Source of the DNA: Tetracentron sinense
Lineage: Eukaryota > Streptophyta > Magnoliopsida > Trochodendrales > Trochodendraceae
Length of the DNA: 64,000 bases
NCBI GenBank assembly: GCA_015143295.1
Contig: CM026562.1
Location: forward strand, 10,754,041-10,818,040
Direction: 5' to 3'
The position numbers were made by a program, and so were the translations under genes. Shown one piece after another: positions 1 to 10,389 of the stretch (positions within the stretch are counted from its first letter, which is position 1; the number at the start of each line of letters is the position of its first letter). Below the pieces are notes generated by a model, which was given only the letters and a program-made list of their open reading frames with translations, was not told where the DNA came from and ran no database searches.

Positions 1-1
1 T

Positions 2-1191
2 CTAAACGGGTACATTAATGAAGAAGTGTATGTAAATCAACCACCTTGCTTTGAAAATCATAAATTCCCTAATCATGTATTTAAGCTAACTAAAGCCTTA
101 TATGGATTAAAGCAAGCTCCAAGAACTTGGTATGATAGGCTAAGTAGCTTCTTAATTGAAAACGGATTCACAAGAGGTAAAATTGACACAACTTTATTTA
201 TAATGACCAAAAATGATGATATGCTAATAATTCAAATCTATGTAGATGACATCATATTTGGATCAACAAATGAATCTCTCTGTAGAATATTTGCTAAAAC
301 AATGCCAAAAGAGTTTGAAATGAGCATAATGGGTGAATTAACTTTTTTCTTAGGACTTCAAATCAAACAAACCAAACAAGGAACTTTCGTTAATCAAGCT
401 AAATATACTAAAGAACTACTTAAAAAGTTTGGAATGGAAAACACTAAAATAATGGATACTCCTATGAGTCTATCAACCAAACTTGATAAGGATAAAAAAG
501 GAAAAAATATTGATGAAAAAATCTATAGAGGCATGATTGGAAGTCTTTTGTATCTCACTGCAAGTAGACCTGACATTATGTTCAGTGTCTGTAGTTGTGC
601 AAGATTCCAATCCTGTCCAAAAGAATCTCACATAACTGCTGTACAAAGAATCTTTAGATACTTGCTTGGAACAATTGATTTAGGCTTATGGTATCCAAAA
701 GACACAAACTTAGATCTAATAAGCTATTCAGATGCAGACTTTACTGGATGCAAAGTAGATAGAAAAAGCACTAGTGAAACTTGTCACTTTTTAGGACATT
801 CTCTTGTTTCATGGTTTAGTAAGAAACAAAATTTAGTGGCCTTATCCACAGTTGAGGCTGAATACATGGCGGCTGGACTTTGTTGTACTCAAACTCCTAC
901 ATGAAACAACAGCTAGAAGATTTTAAACTTATCTATACTAAAATTCCTATTAAGTGTGATAATACAAGTGCAATTTGTATGACTAAGAATCTCATTCAAC
1001 ACTCAAGAACTAAACACATAGAAATAAGATATCACTTTATTAGAGATCATGTGCAAAATGGAAATGTTATCGTAGAATTTGTTGATACTATTAATCAGCT
1101 TGCTGATATCTTTACCAAACCTCTACAATCTGATAGGTTCAGTGCTTTGAGAAGAGAATTGGGAATGACTAGTCTAAATGATCTAACTTAA
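2..1191 (+). pseudogene. pol: Ty1/copia reverse transcriptase / RNase H, 3' part of pol
   Basis: The open frame continues from the left edge, so the start at 26 is not a real gene start. RT hallmarks are the segment KALYGLKQAP, the active-site box YVDD (in IYVDDIIFGS) and the ELTFFLGLQIK region. The RNase H domain follows, with YSDADFTGC and the EAEYMAA segment. A 1-nt frameshift lies at about 888-898; the frame from about 880 carries the rest of RNase H to a stop at 1191 (...SDRFSALRRELGM). The function would be synthesis of element cDNA in cytoplasmic particles. The single frameshift probably abolishes the RNase H C-terminus. Identification as copia SIRE-like pol is secure; activity is not expected. 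Confidence 0.95.
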
Positions 1192-1371
1192 TCAAGATCG
1201 AAAGTAATCAAAAATTGAAATCTTTGATTTGATCTACCTATAACTTGCTTGATTGTTTAATAGATTGATTTAAATACGCTATGATAATTTTAGATGTCTT
1301 GATGAATCTTTGACTTAAAGGAAAAAGGTAGAAAACTAAAGAGAAATCAATTCTTCATATTCCGGACTGAA

Positions 1372-1599
1372 TTCGGCGACGAATTCAATCTAGAATATGG
1401 TTTCGACGACGAATCTTTGGGAAATATAGAAAACAGAATGTTTTTTGTACCCATTTCGGCGGCGAACCTAGATGAGTCATCCATTTCGTCGACGAAGTCA
1501 ATCCGAAATTAAATACATTAGGGCTCCCAACTCAATTTCGGCGACGAAATCAGGGACGAAACCCATTTTGGCGACGAATTGAGTCGTGTGTATAAATAG
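1372..1599 (+). promoter_or_regulatory. Probable internal promoter of the env-like ORF: six 12-bp palindromic motifs plus TATA box
   Basis: Six copies of TTCGNCGACGAA-like 12-mers start at 1372, 1402, 1455, 1485, 1537 and 1567, with spacings of 30, 53, 30, 52 and 30 bp. One copy is the perfect palindrome TTCGTCGACGAA (1485). A TATA box, TATAAATAG, follows at 1591-1599. The ATG of the third ORF is 120 bp further on at 1719. The same six-motif array, with nearly the same spacing, lies upstream of the TATA box in this element's own LTR (4780-4987). The motifs, spacing and TATA box are seen directly; promoter activity is inferred. Confidence 0.6.
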
Positions 1600-1718
1600 T
1601 AACCCCCAAAATCCAAACTTTTTTCAAACCTAATCTTTCCCTCCAAAGTCCCTATTCCATTGCTCGTACACCCTTCTTTGTTCCAAGATCTAGGAAATCT
1701 TCCCAAATCTCTCGGAAA

Positions 1719-3828
1719 ATGCCTCCTAGAGTGAAGAATGCATCTGTGGAGCCACCAAAGAAGAAATCAAGAACTGATAAAGGAAAAGAACCGGCCTCAA
1801 GTTCAACTCCAGTCCCAGTAAAGTTCAAGGAAGCAAAGTTCGAGAAATTATTCAAAGAAAAATTCCTATCTCGTTTCCCTCTGTACTGTAAAATCGTTAA
1901 TTTCATTAGTTTTGATGCCTATGGGCTCGAACCCATAAAAACTCTCTTTTCTGCCCTAAAATGAGATAAATTTCTTGAATCTAATGAACCCATGTTTCCT
2001 GAGTTGGTCAAACTCTTTTACACTCACTTCCATTTCAATCAATCCGAATCACTTATTACTTCATTTGTCTTAGGTAAAAACATTTCTTTTCATTTAAATC
2101 AATTGCACTCAATTTTAAAAAATCCCTCAGTGTACCCTTCAAACTTTTGTGAATGGTCAGTGGACCAGTCATGAAGGATTTGATGTGGTTGAAGCACTGA
2201 AAATGATGTGCATAAACCAAGATTTCACCTCTCCTTTTCAACCTAAGGTTAAAGATCTTACCCTCACTGCTAGACTCCTTCACCATATAATCACTTATAA
2301 CCTAGTTCCCAGGGCTGGTGGTAGGGAGTATCTCACCTACTTCGATGTATTCCTTATGTGGTGCATCCTAACCACCACACCCATTGATCTCTCCTACATC
2401 ATTGTCCATTGTATGGATGATGCATTCAAGAGAAAATCAGGATGTCTCCCTTTTGGTCAGGTTCTGACTAAAATCTTTAAACACTTCAATGTTCCCTTAG
2501 CATCTCAAACTGTCATTGTCACCCCTGATGATTCCTCAATTTATAGCAAAGCAACCATTCAAAGAATGGGCTATATTTGGAATGACTCCCAGAAGGTTTG
2601 GACTCCCAAAACCTTTGCCCCTCAGTCCTCCTCCCTTCCTTCTAGCACTCCAGCTCTTATCCCTACTTCCTCCTTGCCTACTTCTGCTCCCTCTTCATCT
2701 ATTCCTATCTCTTCATCTGCACCCACAACAGAACTTCAGGCTGAGCAGCAGCAAGCATCAGTGCCAGAGGAGGAACCTCAGGCTGAGCAGCAGCCAGTAC
2801 CAAAAGAGGATCCTGCAGATCAGCTTCAGGGTGAGCAGTACCCCAGAGATGAGTTGCCTGACTGGTCTGATTTCATGGATGCTGGAGAGATTCCCGAGAG
2901 TTCTTATAGACAGGTGTCTCCTCATTTTGAGGACCTTGGTCAGTTCTACGAGGTGCCCAGCAGGCCAGCAGCTTCAAATGAGCAGTTGGACATCATGGCA
3001 GGGCAGATTGCCTCCATGTCCTCCAGCTTGGAGCAGTTTTAGTTGGAAATGAGGATAAGCCAGCAGGCTTTTCAAGAGGAAATAAGAGCATCCCTGCTCT
3101 CCTTCATGACAGAGACAAGGGAAAATCTTACTGCCATTCAAATCGAATCAAGGGAAAATCTTTAGAATCTCCATTCTTCTACTCTCTCCCGATTTGCAGC
3201 TCTTGAGCCTGAAATGAGCAAACTCCCCAAAGCAGTCCAGTCTTCTCTTGCCACGGTGCATAGTGATCTTAGAGAGTGTGCCAATGCCACCTACTCTGTC
3301 TTAGGGACAGTTAACATGGATACCTCAGTCACCAAAGATAGAGTTGACTCTGTGTCTTCATTTCTTCATAGGTTGGGGGCAGAACAATCCGAAGAAAGTA
3401 TCCGAATGGAGAAGGTCACAAAGATAATCCAAGGAATTGTAGAATCATTAGCTCTTCAATTGAAGACTCAAGGCAAGCTTCTTTTGGATATGGTAGAGCA
3501 TGACTCCATAGATGCCTCAATTACCTTGCGGGCCACTGATGAGTTGAAGAAAATGAATAATTGTCTGGTTAGTCTGGCTAGTGGAGCCACTTCTTCTCAG
3601 CCTCCTTCTCAAGCTCCCTCTTCTTCCAAAGGCACGAGACCAATGAAGGTAACCCCCTCCAAAAGGGGTCCAGCTACTGATTCCCCTATCATCTCCCTTC
3701 CTTCCGACTTAGATACCACCTCCTCTCCTTCAGACTCCCATGATGACTCCGATCCAGCTGAGCAATCAGAAGATGTCCTCACAAAGGTTACAGACCTCCT
3801 CAAAAAGCAGAAAGCAGACGGGCTATAA
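1719..3828 (+). pseudogene. Env-like third ORF of SIRE-type element (broken)
   Basis: A coding region between pol and the 3' LTR, where SIRE elements carry an envelope-like or 'plant transposon protein' ORF. It starts with ATG at 1719 (MPPRVKNASVEPPKKKSR, a basic N-terminus). A globular part runs to about 2600, then a Ser/Pro/Gln/Glu-rich linker with PQAEQQ repeats. The Lys- and Leu-rich C-terminal part (3050-3700) looks helical or coiled-coil, and the end is acidic. I see no clear signal peptide or hydrophobic membrane segment. Lesions: TGA at 1962-1964, a frameshift near 2120-2165, TAG at 3040-3042 and TAG at 3163-3165. Assignment rests on position and overall character; the biochemical role of this family is unknown. 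Confidence 0.7.
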
Positions 3829-3854
3829 TTTTTTTTCATCTTTTTGATGTTGCC

Positions 3855-4242
3855 ATAGGGGGAGAAACATGAAATGTAATGAAAATTTAAATTTGATGAT
3901 TGATGATTGATAAATGAAATGACATTTGAACTATTTGAAATATGATGTTTTTTTTGCATCTTTGGCAGTACACACATAATATGTCTTTTGCTTATGCAAT
4001 TCTATTCTTGTCTGGATCTAATATGTTGTGAAGAGAAATTAAAATTGAAACTTATCTTTGTACAACTTTTCTTGGTATATAACCAGGGTGATATATCCTT
4101 TAACTCATCATAAACTTATCTTTTTACAAATGCATATGCGTAGGGGGAGCTTACCTCAAAGTTTTTATGAAAAAACATGTCGTGAGGGGGAGCTTAACCC
4201 AATTTCATTACATTGTTGTGTCATCATCAAAAAGGGGGAGAT
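3855..4242 (+). other. Series of polypurine tracts before the 3' LTR
   Basis: Four GGGGGAG tracts occur in this noncoding stretch at about 3858, 4143, 4186 and 4234. The second and third share the extension GGGGGAGCTTA. The last, AAAAAGGGGGAGAT (4229-4242), directly abuts the LTR start TGTTAG and is the likely plus-strand primer. No coding sequence is visible in this stretch. Confidence 0.8.
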
Positions 4243-5751
4243 TGTTAGCCTCAGGGTTACAACCATAAGTACCCCTAATAATTTTGATAATAACATAATA
4301 ATATTATGAAATATTTGGTACTAATAAACTCGTTTAAGTGCGTGAACATTTCAAATTACATAAAGTTGATAGCACTCCAATCATGAAAAACAAAGGATGG
4401 AAATTACCCAAGAGGAAGTTCAACTCAATACAAGATGAAGATTCAAGAAGAAACCTTAGTCCAAGTCAAGACCATTGAAGACAAAATACAAAATCACAAG
4501 ACCCAAGTCAAGCCAAGATCATCTCTCATTATTCTAAATGTATTCTCTTGTTATTCTGAAAATGTATAAGAACTTATGTAAAAAGTCCTCAAAAGAAAGG
4601 TGAAGTGAATAAGCTCAAGAATCATAGATTGACCATAGGAGCCTAGGATACCTTTTGAAAATCGTCCTAAAGATCTAATTCATCATAAAATTACGATAAG
4701 AGTATAGCCAATTGACCTAGGAAATCAATCACATCCCTTCGGTCTGATCCTAGACTGAATTCAGAATATTCACTCTGAATTCGTCGACGAATTCTCTGGG
4801 AAGATCAAATTCGGCGACGAAGTCATTACAAAATTTTCTTAATTCAGTTCTGCCTCCTGATTTCGGCGACGAAATCTTTGGTTGGGTTAAGATTCGGCGA
4901 CGAAGTCGTTTCAGGATTTTTTGAAATCCAATTCTGTCTTTTGAATTCGGCGACGAAATTAAGTGGGAACTCCACTTCGTCGACGAAATCATGTTTGAAA
5001 CAGAATTTTTTTTTTTAATGGCTAGTTTGCAACGGACCTAAAAGCATTTAATGCTTCCCCAACGGCACTATTGGATCAAATGCTATAAAAGGAGTTCATT
5101 TATGAACTACAAACAACTCTTGATCACAGCAATAACTCCTATTAATCACTTATTCACTGCTATTGATTTTCACTCACTCTCACACTTAGAAAATCCTCAA
5201 AAAGTTTCTCTTGAGCTCATTCAAGTCTACTTTCTTTGAGAGACTTTATTAGAGTTTGTATTTCACTCGTATCCATCTCATTCAAGGAGCTTTCAATTCG
5301 GATCTTCAATCCAAAACTTATTTATTGAGATTAGTCAAGAATCCAGGATTCTTGCACTAAAGCTGTTGCTTCAGCCACATCAAGAGAGGGTTGCATTCTT
5401 GAAAGGTTTCAGCTTGGCCTAAAGGAGAACTTGAAAGGTGATATCTCGACCTGTAAAGAGAGATTGTAAGGGTTTGGACTCCACCTGTGAAGGAGCCTGT
5501 ACGATTAAGGAATCGTGGTGAATCCTCTAGCTGGAAGCTGAGGTGGGGAGTAGGCTGGTTTGTGAACCTCGAGAACAAATCTTGAGTTTGCACTCTTCTT
5601 ATCTCTTCTCTTTCTTTTAATATTCTATTATTTTATCTTGCTGCATATTATACTCTATTCCACTCTTTGAACTTGTAGTTCATACTATTTCTTTTTAAAA
5701 TCTGCCTTAGACCCTATTCACCCCCTCTTTAGGGTCATTTCCTGGCCAACA
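4243..5751 (+). repeat. 3' LTR of SIRE-1
   Basis: Starts TGTTAGCC after the polypurine tract and ends GGCCAACA, 1509 bp in all. It is recognisably related to the SIRE-2 5' LTR at 34243-35713. Shared parts include the start (gttacaacc / gttacattcc, then TACCCCTAATAATTTTGAT), the segment around the TATA box (GAGTTCATTTATGAACTA) and the CACCCCCTC end. No protein-coding capacity is seen; short open frames inside it are chance. Confidence 0.92.
4777..5090 (+). promoter_or_regulatory. U3 palindrome array and TATA box of SIRE-1 LTR
   Basis: Six 12-mers TTCG(T/G)CGACGAA start at 4780, 4810, 4862, 4893, 4946 and 4976 (spacings 30, 52, 31, 53, 30). The first lies inside the perfect 18-bp palindrome GAATTCGTCGACGAATTC (4777-4794), and the last is also perfect. 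A TATA box (TATAAAAGG) begins at 5084, about 96 bp after the last motif. The layout is three repeats of about 83 bp, each holding two motifs 30 bp apart. An enhancer role is inferred from its place in U3. Confidence 0.75.
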
Positions 5752-6653
5752 TCGATGACCATGATCTCCACGATCGATTTCCATCAATGACGGCTTCGGA
5801 TTCCACTGACCAAATCACTCTACTGCGATCCTTCTCCGATCGATCTCCTTCGCAAAGGCTCCAGAACACTCCGGCCAATTTGTTCTTTCCAGAACGGGTT
5901 GATGGTTTGATTAAAATCAAATCCTAGATGGATTCAATCAATGAGAAAGTCCAAGCAAGCAAGAATGGAACAATGACTTGCAAAATCTAGTATAGAAGAG
6001 AACTTAATGAAGGGAAGGTAAGAAAATAATTTTCAGAGTTTCTATGAACTCTAGAGATACCCCAAAGTACTCTCAACACACTCTCCAAGTCTACTTTTTC
6101 GGACAAGAAGGGTTCTAGTTAAATAGATAAGCAAAGCCAAGTTTATAGAAGTTGCTAAAAACCAAAAAGGCAATAAAATCTATATCAGGGTCGACCCAAG
6201 TGCCTCTCAGGGTCGACCCTCAATTATCTCATGTTCTGGAAATTTTGCCCATACAAACCTTTCCATATCAGGGTCGACCCTCAAATGGTTAGGGTCGACC
6301 CTAAAGAGCATTTTTGGCATTTTTCTTTCTTTTAATGCCTAATGCTTTGCATCAATTGGTCTAGGCTTTTTGGAATCATTTTCTATGATTTTGGGCATTT
6401 CCATATGAATGATTTTTGGTCTTCTAGGTCTCACTTACCATCCTAAAACTTGAGCCATTCTTGGATGATGATTCTTCATGCTTTATCATGGCTTCTTCTT
6501 CCCTTTTTATCTCGAACCAGATGATGTGACCTAAGGAGAACTATAGTCACATTTGGACTCGGAATTTTGTTAATACAAAAACATGACTTTACATTCTAGA
6601 CTCACTAATTTTGACACCGGAATAAGCCAACACTAAAATATGGACTTTACAAT
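5752..6653 (-). repeat. 3' LTR of Copia-1, truncated by SIRE-1
   Basis: Matches 10799-11747 from the segment ATCTCCACGATCGAT to the terminal ...GGACTTTACA. It begins abruptly at 5752 next to the SIRE-1 LTR end. The minus-strand LTR start reads TGTAAAGTCC at 6653. The palindrome AGGGTCGACCCT occurs at 6209-6220, 6270-6281 and 6291-6302, with the core GGGTCGACCC also at 6188-6197. A TATA-like CTATTTAACT (minus strand) lies at 6118-6127, downstream of the array in the transcription direction. Confidence 0.88.
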
Positions 6654-8405
6654 CTCCCCCTTTGGCAATTCCGTGGCAAAACCAAACTGAAGTACATGAC
6701 TTGACACAAACTCACCCAAACACATCAAACGGTGAATTAGGACATTACATGATTTCGACACAATTGCATGACTCCAATTGACAAATATTCTTAAAGTGAA
6801 GACACTGAAGCTCTTGTCAATTAAGATTTGTCTGCTACAACCATGCACCTGCACATGCTCATAAACAAAACACCCAATGAAGCATGTATGAAATATACAA
6901 ATAAATAAGCACAGGTATTGCAAGGAATGTACTGAACTTGGGAACTTATACCCAACATTCTCCCCCTTTTTGGTACAATTACCAAAGGTAGTCATGAAGC
7001 CAATATCACAAATAATATACTAATTTAACACATGTGAAATATCAAGACAACCACAATACACCCAAGCAAATGCAGACACTGAGGGGACTCAAGAGCGGGG
7101 AACAAAATAGCAATATAAAGCACAAACTCCCCCTCAACAACTCAACTTGATCTTCTCCCCCTAAGATCAAGGATACCACCAAAATCAGGGCACATATGCT
7201 AGAAAGGCCCATGCCAACCAATAAGGAAACACATAATAATATTTAAAAAAAAAATCATGTGCCACACACACATGCATCAAAAGCATTCCAAGCAGTAGTA
7301 ATTTAAAATTACAAATCCAATGAAGAACATGATTAGTTAGTCTGATTGAGGATACACGTCTAACTAAATCTCACGGAATGTTAAAGCATAGTCAATTTAC
7401 TTAGTCACATTTAGTAAACAGTTCAAAAGTGAAGCAATATGTGTGTTGTGGTGGTCTGACTAGATACTAGATCAAGGTTTCTTTCCCTTTCAAAGGATAT
7501 GACATTAACCACTAAGGGTACTCCCGGAGACATAAATCTTAAAAGTCAAACTAGTTAGATCCAGATATGCTGATTTTTTATATTTTGGTGCTCCTTTATC
7601 CATTTTATTTGACTCAATTTTTTTTTTTACTTTTGGTCAAATACCTCCAAACTTTGTAAGATTTCTTTTAATGTTCGTTATTTGAACATATCTTTTCATG
7701 CAATGATGAATTTCACACTATCTAGGTAGGTAGTCCTGGCTATTGGCAGCAAGGGCTTTCACTCTAGCGACCCAGATAGATAACTACTGTCCGCATAGGT
7801 AGCCATTACATACTGTTTGCATCCAATTGTGACTTTCACACTAGCCCAGTAGATAGCCATTTTCATTGCAACAATTTTTGCTAATGGAGGATACACAAAA
7901 TGGGGTTGACTAACAATATGGTCATTCTAAATTGGTCATCCAATGTCACACTTTTGGGATAAGACATACACCTACAGATTGGAAAATAGACCTCTCAACA
8001 GAATCAGTAAGAGTGCATGTAAAATTTTAAAGCATACACACATGAATAAGTCTCTAACTGTGCAAGATAAAACAAGTCTAATTTTCAGTCTAACTAAGAG
8101 AGTATGAAGGTGATATATCCTCAATCAGCAACAAACGTATGTTCAATCCTAGACAAGTATCGAAATAAAGATCACACAAGGAATGCAGATCATGCAAGTC
8201 AAACAAGGGCAACATAACAAAAATATTTTTGGATTTTATGGTTTTTCAATGTTTTTTAAATTTTTCAAAATAAAGAAAATAGAAAAACAAACCAAAACAA
8301 ATAACTACTAGTAAAAAAAATAAAATCTACTAATATATACAAGTAGCATAGCACTAGGACAAGATATAACAATACTTGCACACCCTAGACTATGACAGGC
8401 ACGGG
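6654..8405 (-). other. Noncoding 3' region of Copia-1 with polypurine tracts
   Basis: Immediately beside the LTR is the minus-strand polypurine tract AAAGGGGGAGA. Further C-runs (polypurine on the minus strand) lie at about 6960-6966, 7125 and 7156, echoing the multiple tracts in SIRE-1. The remaining 1.7 kb is AT-rich and shows no RT, RNase H or integrase motif in any frame. The open frame at 6633-6995 spans the LTR edge and is chance. Pol is absent, not merely frameshifted. Confidence 0.7.
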
Positions 8406-10327
8406 CTAAATGAAGCCCTTCTGACCTTCCTTTCTCACCCAAATGGTTTTAACAGTTTGATTGACCCTTTGGTCTCTAATCGTTTCAGTTGAGGTAGGTA
8501 AGACCTTTTGTCTCTTTCTCCTGTTCCTCCTTTTCCAGGATTGAGTCTTAGAAGTATGGCGGGCATTATGATTCTCCCCGTTACCTCCTTTATATCTAGC
8601 ATAAGGAGTATCATGACCATGCCACTGTCTAGAGTTGTGAGCAATTTTCATCACATCTTGACACAAACTCTTAGACTTCTCCACTAGGACCTCAACTCTC
8701 TTTTGAAGATTCCCATTAAGATTATTTTGGTTCTCAAAACCATGATTAGGCATTCTTTGAAGTTTAGGACATCGAGACTTAATATGACATTTCACTCCAC
8801 ATTTATGACATATAGGAATAAATTTCTGAGTTGAAGGGTCTTTCCTATTTTCAGGAGGGTGCCTTTTAGTATCAAGCTCAGTGTTCGAGGTAGATGGAGT
8901 TCCCTTCTCATCTTCATACCTCTAATTTTGCTCAAGATCAGCCAACTTGATTTCAAGGCTTATCTTTTCATCAAGACAAACATTCAAATCAGATTCAAGA
9001 AGCTGAGTTTTAACAAGGAGGGAAGCCTTCTCTTCCTCAAGATGGGACACAAGAGCTTTCAACCCTGAAGCCACTTGGTCTAAGGCATCTCTTTCCATTT
9101 CAATAGATTTGACCTCTTTGGTCATGGAAAATTGAACCCTTTTTAGCTTTAGGCATTCCTGAAATAGCTCATCATAGGCTGCCTCGAGGTCTCCCTCAGA
9201 ATCTGAGTCATTCTGACTCTCATCATCCTTACCATCACTATGATGTTGGTCACTCACAATATTTGAAGAAGATTCTTCAATCCCAGATAAGGATACAGTG
9301 AAGGCCATATAACCCCTAGTCTTCTCACAAAAAGAACTATATGATTCCTTAGATTCAAATTCACTGACATCCCTTGCCTTACCCTTAAATCTTTTCTTAT
9401 TAGAGTACTCAGTGGCAATATGGCCGTAGCCTTGGCATTCATAGCATTGAACACCTTGGGATTTACTATTTGCACTTTTAAGATGTGTCTTGTTTTCAAA
9501 GTGTTTGGACTTAGGCTTTTCAAAAGATTGTTGTCCTTTCAAATTAAATCTCTTGTTAAGTTTCAGAAATTTTTTTGAATTTCTTTGCAAATAGAGCCAT
9601 CTATTCTTCATCATCCTCAGAGTCATTATCTGAACCATCTATGGATTCCTTGACGGATTTCAAGGCAATAGATTTTGATTTCTTAGATGGGTTCAGATTT
9701 AACTCGTAGGTTTGGAGAGAACCAACCAACTCTTTCATTTGAGAGCTTCAACATTTTTGCTCTCTTTGATGGCGGTAACTTTCGATCAAAATCTCTCAAG
9801 TAGAGATCTCAAAATTTTTCTAACAATTTTGGACTCAGGAATTCTTTAACCTAGGTTAAAACAAGAATTAACAATGTCACTCAGATCAACATAAAAACCA
9901 TCAAAATTTCATCATCATTCATTCTCAGATTTTCAAATTTAGAAGTAAGCATTTAATGTTTGGAGATCATGATTGTTGTAGTCCCTTTACGGGTAAGTTT
10001 AAGAATGTCTCATGCCTCATTCGAAGTGTCACATTTAGAAATACGCCGAAATTCTTCGGGTGTGACAAAAGTGAAGATTGCATTTAGACCCTTATTGTTC
10101 CATCTACAACTTTCAAGATCTACATTGGTCAATTCAGAAGAAGGTTTAGGGATGATCTGGTCATCGATGGCCTTTGTTAGATGAGTCCAACCTTGTTCAA
10201 TGGAGATCCATACTCTCTCATCTAATTATTTTAGAAACGCTCTCATTCGAGCTTTCCAACAGGCATAATTATTCCCATCAAATAATGGGGGACAAGAGAT
10301 GGATCCTCCCTCTCTAATGTAATTCAT
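8406..10327 (-). pseudogene. gag: Copia-1 gag (nucleocapsid polyprotein)
   Basis: Minus-strand gag begins at ATG 10327-10325 (MNYIREGG), followed by the N-terminal copia gag signature LFDGNNYACWKARMRAFLK. A premature stop follows that signature near 10223. Downstream frames show the UBN2-type middle, a zinc knuckle CYECQGYGHIATEY at about 9420-9460 whose last metal-binding Cys is Tyr, an acidic and coiled-coil region (8922-9250), and a second, intact knuckle CHKCGVKCHIKSRC near 8770-8810. The reading frame is broken several times, so the parts fall in different frames. The product would form the particle shell and bind element RNA. It ends at a stop at 8406 without entering protease. Confidence 0.85.
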
Positions 10328-10376
10328 ATTCACCGAAAATATGAGATAAGATCACACTAATAAATTAGTGAACCTT

Positions 10377-10389
10377 CTTTGATACCAAT
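10377..10389 (-). other. Primer-binding site of Copia-1
   Basis: The minus strand reads AATTGGTATCAAAG next to the LTR end (TG on the plus strand at 10390). TGGTATCA is complementary to the 3' end of initiator-Met tRNA, the usual primer of plant copia elements. Confidence 0.85.

Larger units (their letters stand above)
1..5751 (+). mobile_element. SIRE-1: SIRE-type Ty1/copia retrotransposon, right part
   Basis: The window opens inside the pol of a copia element. In order it shows RT/RNase H, a promoter-like spacer, an env-like third ORF, polypurine tracts and a 1.5-kb 3' LTR. A third ORF between pol and the 3' LTR is typical of the SIRE/Maximus lineage. The LTR ends in CCAACA at 5751. The sequence after it continues in the middle of a Copia-1 LTR, so SIRE-1 inserted into that older LTR. 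The left half and the left target duplication lie outside the window. Coding lesions show it cannot act autonomously. Confidence 0.9.

Noticed and set aside
1518..1906. Minus-strand open frames overlapping the env-like region
   Set aside because: They are shadows of the plus-strand coding sequence and of the palindrome array, with no recognised domain.
1719..3828. A true viral envelope gene
   Set aside because: No signal peptide, membrane segment or fusion-like region can be seen; only the position is envelope-like.
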